From Acidovorax sp. Leaf160 (GTDB lineage Bacteria > Pseudomonadota > Gammaproteobacteria > Burkholderiales > Burkholderiaceae_C), in contig NZ_LMOV01000005.1 of the NCBI RefSeq assembly GCF_001424265.1, positions 28,166 to 92,165 of the forward strand: a DNA stretch of 64,000 nt, written 5' to 3'. Shown one piece after another: positions 60,307 to 64,000 of the stretch (position 1 is its first letter; each line of letters starts with the position of its first letter). The notes below the pieces were generated by a model that had not been told where the DNA came from, ran no database searches, and worked only from the letters and a program-made list of their open reading frames with translations. The position numbers and the translations under genes are program-made.

Positions 60307-62180
60307 TGACGAAGCGCAACGCCCAGAAAAGAATTCAGTGGCTTCGACATCTAACGCCGCACCGTGACGAGTCCCTGGCGGGATTTCTTGGTCGCTGGGC
60401 GCGGGAAAATGTGATGGCATCGCGCATCAATCTTCTCAACACGCTCGGAATCTCGCGCGCGATCCGCCTGCCTGCCGTCGAGTTGCCGCAGCTGGCATCA
60501 TTTCTTCAGTTGGAAGCGACCGTACTGGCTTCAATCGCGCCAGCGACTGAACCAATGCGTGCTGTTCTGCGCAGAAGTTTTACCCGACCTGATTCCGAAG
60601 CGGTGTGCCCTCAATGCTTGGCGGAAACGTCGTACTCACGGCAACTCTGGTCCCATTGCCTTGCCACGGCCTGTGCCGTACATGGGGCGCGCTTATTGGA
60701 CCACTGTCACCAGTGTGGCGACTCGATCCGCCACACGAGACCTTTGCCACACCTATGCGATTGCGGTGCAGATTTGCGTGTGCAAACGACAACGCAGGCT
60801 TCCAGCACTGAGCTTGATTTTTCATCGCTTCTCATGGGTGAGCATCCCAAAGGCTCGAGCTTCCCTTTATTTATGGGCGGGGGTGTCCCGGCCGAGATCG
60901 ACTTGTATGTTTTGGGGCTTGCGAACCACTTCTGTGCGTCGGACGGTAAGCTGCTTGCCAAGGCGGGCAAGTTACCCCTGCCCAAGTCTGTTGAGCAAGC
61001 GGTGGAGCGGCTCGACCCACTTTTCGAATTGCTCAGTGACTGGCCACACCGATTTGACGCTCGGTTGAAAAAGATGATTGAGGCCGTACCGGTGGTCGCG
61101 ACCACGGGGGCGGCGGCAAGGCACGGGCGCTGGTTTTTCTTCCTGTTCCGGAAATATACCCAGGACGCGTTTCACCCAGTGCGCGTGGCTGCAGCGAACC
61201 GAATCACTGCATCGCATGATGGGCAGCTTAATGCGCGATCAAACAGCATCCAAAGTATCGCCACCGTTGAAAAGCAATGGTTCTCTGTCAAAGAAGCAGC
61301 GATCGAATTACGGGTGAGCACTGAGCGCATCAATGATGGCATCGACAGCTATCTGATCTCGGCGAGTATTCACGATGAGGCCGTGCACTATCGTCAGCGA
61401 TTCTTATCGCGTGAAGAGATCCAGCGCCTCAAGCAAGTTCAGTTCGAGCACATCACTGATACGGATGCACGGAACATCCTGAACGTTCCCAAGTCCGTTT
61501 ACAGCTTGATGTGTGAGGCTGGATGGATCATGCACTCCGATCCCAGTGACACAGCCCCCGTTGTGTCTGGCCACGTCCAACACGTTCCGCTGCTTGGCTT
61601 GATTGAACGCCTTCGAAGGTTCGCCCGGGACAACAAGGATCGCAAGATCGTCGCATCTATCCCTATGCGAGAACTTAGCTTCCGACGCACGACGAACAGG
61701 CCGCGCCTGATTGGCCTTTTCCGCGCGATCGCGGCCGGTGAACTCACGCCGGTTGACCACGACGAGCACTTGAGCATCGGTGAGCTGATGTTCGCGCAAG
61801 ATGAGGTTGACCAGCGTATCGCTTCGTGGTTCGTCGAACGAGGGCTTACTTTGCAACAGGTCAGCGCCATGATGGGAGCTCACTACGATGCGGTCAAAAG
61901 TTGGGTTGACCTGGGCGTCCTTCCCGCAAGCCGGGAGCCGCTAGAACAAGGCGAACCTTGGGTGGTTGATGTGCGTGACCTGGTCGAGTTCTTGCAAACA
62001 TACGCGCCCCTGGCGAGGCAAGCGAAATCCTGCCGTTCATCCAGCCGTGGCTTGATGTCGCGGTTAGAAAGCCTGGGCGTTACGCCGGTCGCGTCCGAAG
62101 ACGGAGGGCGGGGACAGCTGGTCAAGCTGAGCGATATGTTCACAGCATTGAAGGCCGTGAAAGTCAATGACGGGGCTTGA
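60306..62180 (+). CDS. tniQ: TniQ/TnsD-like target-selection protein
   Basis: 624 residues, TnsD size rather than the shorter TniQ of Cascade-guided elements. The TniQ start (WLRHLTPHRDESLAGFLGRWARENVMASRINLLNTLGI) is followed by a zinc-finger region: C101-x2-C104, C118, C123, H126, C134-x2-C137, C151-x-C153. The rest (about 310-620) has several helix-turn-helix-like stretches (FSVKEAAIELRVSTERIND, LTLQQVSAMMGAHYDAVKSWVDLGVL) that would read a fixed DNA site. It probably directs insertion to a chromosomal attachment site. Confidence 0.88.
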   Translation: MTKRNAQKRIQWLRHLTPHRDESLAGFLGRWARENVMASRINLLNTLGISRAIRLPAVELPQLASFLQLEATVLASIAPATEPMRAVLRRSFTRPDSEAVCPQCLAETSYSRQLWSHCLATACAVHGARLLDHCHQCGDSIRHTRPLPHLCDCGADLRVQTTTQASSTELDFSSLLMGEHPKGSSFPLFMGGGVPAEIDLYVLGLANHFCASDGKLLAKAGKLPLPKSVEQAVERLDPLFELLSDWPHRFDARLKKMIEAVPVVATTGAAARHGRWFFFLFRKYTQDAFHPVRVAAANRITASHDGQLNARSNSIQSIATVEKQWFSVKEAAIELRVSTERINDGIDSYLISASIHDEAVHYRQRFLSREEIQRLKQVQFEHITDTDARNILNVPKSVYSLMCEAGWIMHSDPSDTAPVVSGHVQHVPLLGLIERLRRFARDNKDRKIVASIPMRELSFRRTTNRPRLIGLFRAIAAGELTPVDHDEHLSIGELMFAQDEVDQRIASWFVERGLTLQQVSAMMGAHYDAVKSWVDLGVLPASREPLEQGEPWVVDVRDLVEFLQTYAPLARQAKSCRSSSRGLMSRLESLGVTPVASEDGGRGQLVKLSDMFTALKAVKVNDGA

Positions 62181-62255
62181 ACTTGGGACGAGGAGTGCGC
62201 CAACTGACTAGGCCATTGGATCAACGAGATCTGGATGTCGCTGAGGCGTGAGCGT

Positions 62256-62516
62256 TCAGTCCATGAGCTTTGCAGGGCGATCGCAAGCCTCAGCTGTCAG
62301 TCCTGGCTGGGTGTCGCCCCCCTGCGTCGTCGACGGCGTCGTCATCGACACGAACTCTGTCAGCGAGATGTCCACTTCTTGCACTGGTTCAGTCCGGACA
62401 CGTGATGAGCGCTGCGCAGATCTCGTAAGCTGGCCCGTCGTAGAACTGCAGGGCTCTTCCGATGCGATCTTTTGCAGCCCGCGCTGCAATGCATCGAAGA
62501 AATCGATCTCCGGCAT
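62256..62516 (-). CDS. small hypothetical protein
   Basis: 86 residues, MPEIDFFDALQRGLQKIASEEP then a Ser/Thr-rich, unordered-looking stretch. Not recognised. It lies 14 bases after the next upstream frame on the same strand, so the pair may be an operon. Convergent with tniQ. Weak coding evidence. Confidence 0.35.
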   Translation of the reverse strand: MPEIDFFDALQRGLQKIASEEPCSSTTGQLTRSAQRSSRVRTEPVQEVDISLTEFVSMTTPSTTQGGDTQPGLTAEACDRPAKLMD

Positions 62517-62530
62517 GGTCACGCTTTGCG

Positions 62531-62893
62531 TCAGTCGTCCAAATGTTCTTTGGGCGATTCAGCGGCTCTGCGGCGCCTGATCTCCAACAGGGCGTTCATT
62601 GCGGAAGAAAGTGTCGAAGGCCTCGCCGCGCGTGTAGCTAGGAGGTGCTGATGCAGCGAAACGTTCAAGAGCACCGGCTGACGAGCATCATTGCCGTTGA
62701 CCGATTCCGTTGGTTGAGATGCTGCTGAATGATCCTGTTTCTCGCAGACTTTGTCCGCGGGGCCGCCTGGGGTGACGGTCTTGGAGTCAATGAGCCGTCT
62801 CAGCGATGCCATGCGACCAGCGTAAACGAAGTCGAGCAGATCGCCTACTTCCATGACCGGCAGCAAGAAGTCTTCTGCAAGTCGTTGTGGCAT
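62531..62893 (-). CDS. small hypothetical protein
   Basis: 120 residues, MPQRLAEDFLLPVMEVGDLLDFVYAGRMASLRRLIDSKTVTPGG, then a Ser/Asn-rich linker and a helical C-terminus (LSSAMNALLEIRRRRAAESPKEHLDD). The N-terminus looks like a folded domain but no family was recognised and no strong ribosome site is present. It shares a 109-base divergent gap with the 63003 gene. Confidence 0.45.
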   Translation of the reverse strand: MPQRLAEDFLLPVMEVGDLLDFVYAGRMASLRRLIDSKTVTPGGPADKVCEKQDHSAASQPTESVNGNDARQPVLLNVSLHQHLLATRAARPSTLSSAMNALLEIRRRRAAESPKEHLDD

Positions 62894-62927
62894 ATGCCGT
62901 TTTTGAAACGTACACGTCTAGAAATTT

Positions 62928-62989
62928 AGGTTGCCGCGGAGGGCTTCTCGCACCATCGCTGGGGATTCCGGGTAGGTTCCTCGCAACCT
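62928..62989 (+). promoter_or_regulatory. inverted repeat before the BPSL0761-like gene
   Basis: AGGTTGC (62928-62934) and GCAACCT (62983-62989) flank 48 bases that end just before the ribosome site GGGGGAGG of the 63003 gene. A leader structure or an operator is possible. Confidence 0.35.
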
Positions 62990-63002
62990 GGGGGAGGCCG
63001 AT

Positions 63003-63470
63003 ATGACGACTGCCTACGAACGTTTTTGTGCTCTGCGAACGGCCCGCGAGCTGCTGCGCCAGATGCAAGCCGACGGGCTCTTGTCGTCGACGCTCCGCGG
63101 GCGTGCCGCCGCTGCTCTCTCCCACTATCCGAACGACCATCGCTTCGACCATTTGATCGTGGAGAACGCAATTGGTCTGCCCGACGATGTCGCAGACGCT
63201 TTGGCAGACTGTTCATTGCTAGTCCATGCTGTCGCCCACGAGGTGCAGAGACATGGATCGCCCGAGACGGTGAGGCGCGTGATCTTGGTGACAAGGCATT
63301 TTCCCGATGTCGGCGAGATCGAGCACCTGCGCAACCTGCATATCAAGGCGCATTTGGTCGCGCACTACGCAAATGGCATCTCCAACTGGATCGTGCAGGA
63401 GCCGGCCACTCTGGCGTCCAGTGCCTCGGTGCGGGAATTGGGTGACCCCACCAGCCCGCTTCAGGGCTAG
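63003..63470 (+). CDS. BPSL0761-like N-terminus with an extra domain
   Basis: 155 residues. The first about 45 (MTTAYERFCALRTARELLRQMQADGLLSSTLRGRAAAALSHYPND) resemble the small BPSL0761 family (from memory). The remaining about 110 (HRFDHLIVENAIGLPDDVADALADCSLLVHAVAHEVQRHG, VARNLHIKAH-like segment near the end) are not part of that family as I know it. Good ribosome site. Its stop is 3 bases before the next ATG, so the two are co-expressed. Confidence 0.55.
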   Translation: MTTAYERFCALRTARELLRQMQADGLLSSTLRGRAAAALSHYPNDHRFDHLIVENAIGLPDDVADALADCSLLVHAVAHEVQRHGSPETVRRVILVTRHFPDVGEIEHLRNLHIKAHLVAHYANGISNWIVQEPATLASSASVRELGDPTSPLQG

Positions 63471-63472
63471 TG

Positions 63473-63775
63473 ATGGAGCCCCCAGGCCGCGACTTCCGTA
63501 GCCTGGCGCTGCATCTATTGGCGGCGCAGAAAATTCGTCGCCAGCCGGCGCTGTTCAACCGGTTGCAGGAGACGCTCGATCGCTGGCGATTGCTGAGCCA
63601 TGATCCGCGGCCGGATCTTGTGGCATGGCAGCGAGTGCTCGATAGCGGCATGGAACCAACGCTTGCCGCAGCCACGGACCGTTCGGAGGCCGGACGCGCT
63701 TTGCGAAGGGCATCGATTTTCGTCTCGATCCTGACGGACGAGGAGCGTGCCGCAGTCCTTCTTTCCAGGTCATGA
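63473..63775 (+). CDS. small helical hypothetical protein
   Basis: 100 residues, almost all helical (RSLALHLLAAQKIRRQPALFNRLQETLDRWRLLSHDPRPDLVAWQRVLDSGMEP, then RALRRASIFVSILTDEERAAVL). Not recognised. It follows the 63003 gene by 2 bases; the ATG is at 63473 and a GTG at 63470 is the alternative. The paired, tightly spaced layout resembles toxin-antitoxin units, but nothing in either sequence proves this. Confidence 0.5.
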   Translation: MEPPGRDFRSLALHLLAAQKIRRQPALFNRLQETLDRWRLLSHDPRPDLVAWQRVLDSGMEPTLAAATDRSEAGRALRRASIFVSILTDEERAAVLLSRS

Positions 63776-63851
63776 CCCAACAGATTGCAGAAATTCTTGA
63801 ACTGGACGACGGAGCTCCGACTCTTCCAGCCTAGTCGCTCTATGGTGTTTT

Positions 63852-63876
63852 CACTGGCGCTGTCGATGCGCCAGTG
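63852..63876. terminator. hairpin between the small-gene pair and the IS element
   Basis: CACTGGCGC (63852-63860), TGTCGAT, GCGCCAGTG (63868-63876): a perfect 9-base stem, with no T tract. A terminator of the 63003 operon or a structure of the IS boundary. Confidence 0.45.
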
Positions 63877-63902
63877 CAGAGAAAGTCATACCGGGCGGTT
63901 TC

Positions 63903-64000
63903 TATAGTGAAGTGCAACACCTGAATCCAACCGGACTGAAGACACTTCATGAGCAAGACCTACCGACAGCTGAGCGAGCAGGATCGAGAGACGATCATGG
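63903..64000 (+). mobile_element. start of an IS30-family insertion sequence
   Basis: TATAGTGAAGTGCAACACC (63903-63921) resembles the terminal inverted repeats of IS30-family elements, and a transposase start follows within 30 bases. The element runs past the window, so its other end and target duplication cannot be seen. Confidence 0.6.
63949..64000 (+). CDS. IS30-family transposase, first 17 codons
   Basis: MSKTYRQLSEQDRETIM is the opening helix-turn-helix segment of IS30-type transposases. Truncated by the window end; no catalytic residue visible. Confidence 0.65.
   Translation, partial: MSKTYRQLSEQDRETIM

Noticed and set aside
62181..64000. Second end of the Tn7-like element
   Set aside because: Searched by eye for CGGCA-AACTTTGC and TCGTCGACA patterns. 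Only partial matches such as GTCATCGACA near 62340, with no 22-base repeats inside.

Overview
The window looks like a chromosomal segment of a high-GC betaproteobacterium of the family Comamonadaceae (Acidovorax-like). The grounds are the rpmH/rnpA/yidD/yidC/mnmE block facing away from dnaA-dnaN-gyrB, the lptC-kdsC-kdsD-antiporter order, the Burkholderiales-type flagellar operon flhB-flhA-flhF-flhG-fliA, and short palindromic repeats of the GCTAT...ATAGC type with a TGCCTGCGCT extension that I associate with this family. The genus is an inference; no rRNA or tRNA gene was seen.

Region 1 (1-18.7 kb) is flagellar. It opens with the 3' part of a flagellin gene. A four-gene sugar and glycan block follows: a PLP aminotransferase, an ATP-grasp/HAD fusion, a methyltransferase and a 1466-residue methyltransferase-glycosyltransferase fusion, probably for flagellin or surface glycan modification. 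Next come motA-motB, cheY-cheZ and flhB-flhA-flhF-flhG-like-fliA. A near-perfect FlhDC-type box (AATAGCG-N12-CGCTATT) lies upstream of flhB, and a sigma-28-like promoter overlapping an inverted repeat lies upstream of motA. A strong terminator closes the block after fliA.

Region 2 (18.8-35.9 kb) is core housekeeping. It holds an SDR oxidoreductase with a dispersed repeat inside its reading frame, lptC-kdsC-kdsD (lipid A/Kdo pathway), a Kef-type antiporter, a PAS-GGDEF-EAL protein, apt, an unknown Ala/Pro-rich protein, a cyclic-nucleotide-domain protein, mnmE, a peptide-type ABC binding protein, and the rpmH-rnpA-yidD-yidC operon read leftward and ended by a UUCG-loop terminator.

Region 3 (35.9-41.7 kb) is the replication origin neighbourhood. 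It has rpmH and dnaA promoters back to back, one perfect and one near-perfect DnaA box, then dnaA, dnaN and gyrB.

Region 4 (41.7-64 kb) is accessory DNA of visibly lower GC. It starts six bases after the gyrB stop with what looks like a Tn7-type transposon end: TGTCGACGAG followed by two tandem 22-bp repeats and a third partial site. Inside are a DUF3010-like plus Ser/Thr-kinase gene pair; a leftward operon led by a WYL-domain regulator (WYL-hsdM-hsdS-hsdR-YgjP-like metallopeptidase-mcrB-mcrC); and a rightward, tightly coupled tnsA-tnsB-tnsC-tniQ set. The right edge has four small genes of unknown function and the start of an IS30-family element. The simplest reading is a Tn7-like transposon that uses the 3' end of gyrB as an attachment site and carries a multi-layer anti-phage cargo. 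The second transposon end was not found in the window.
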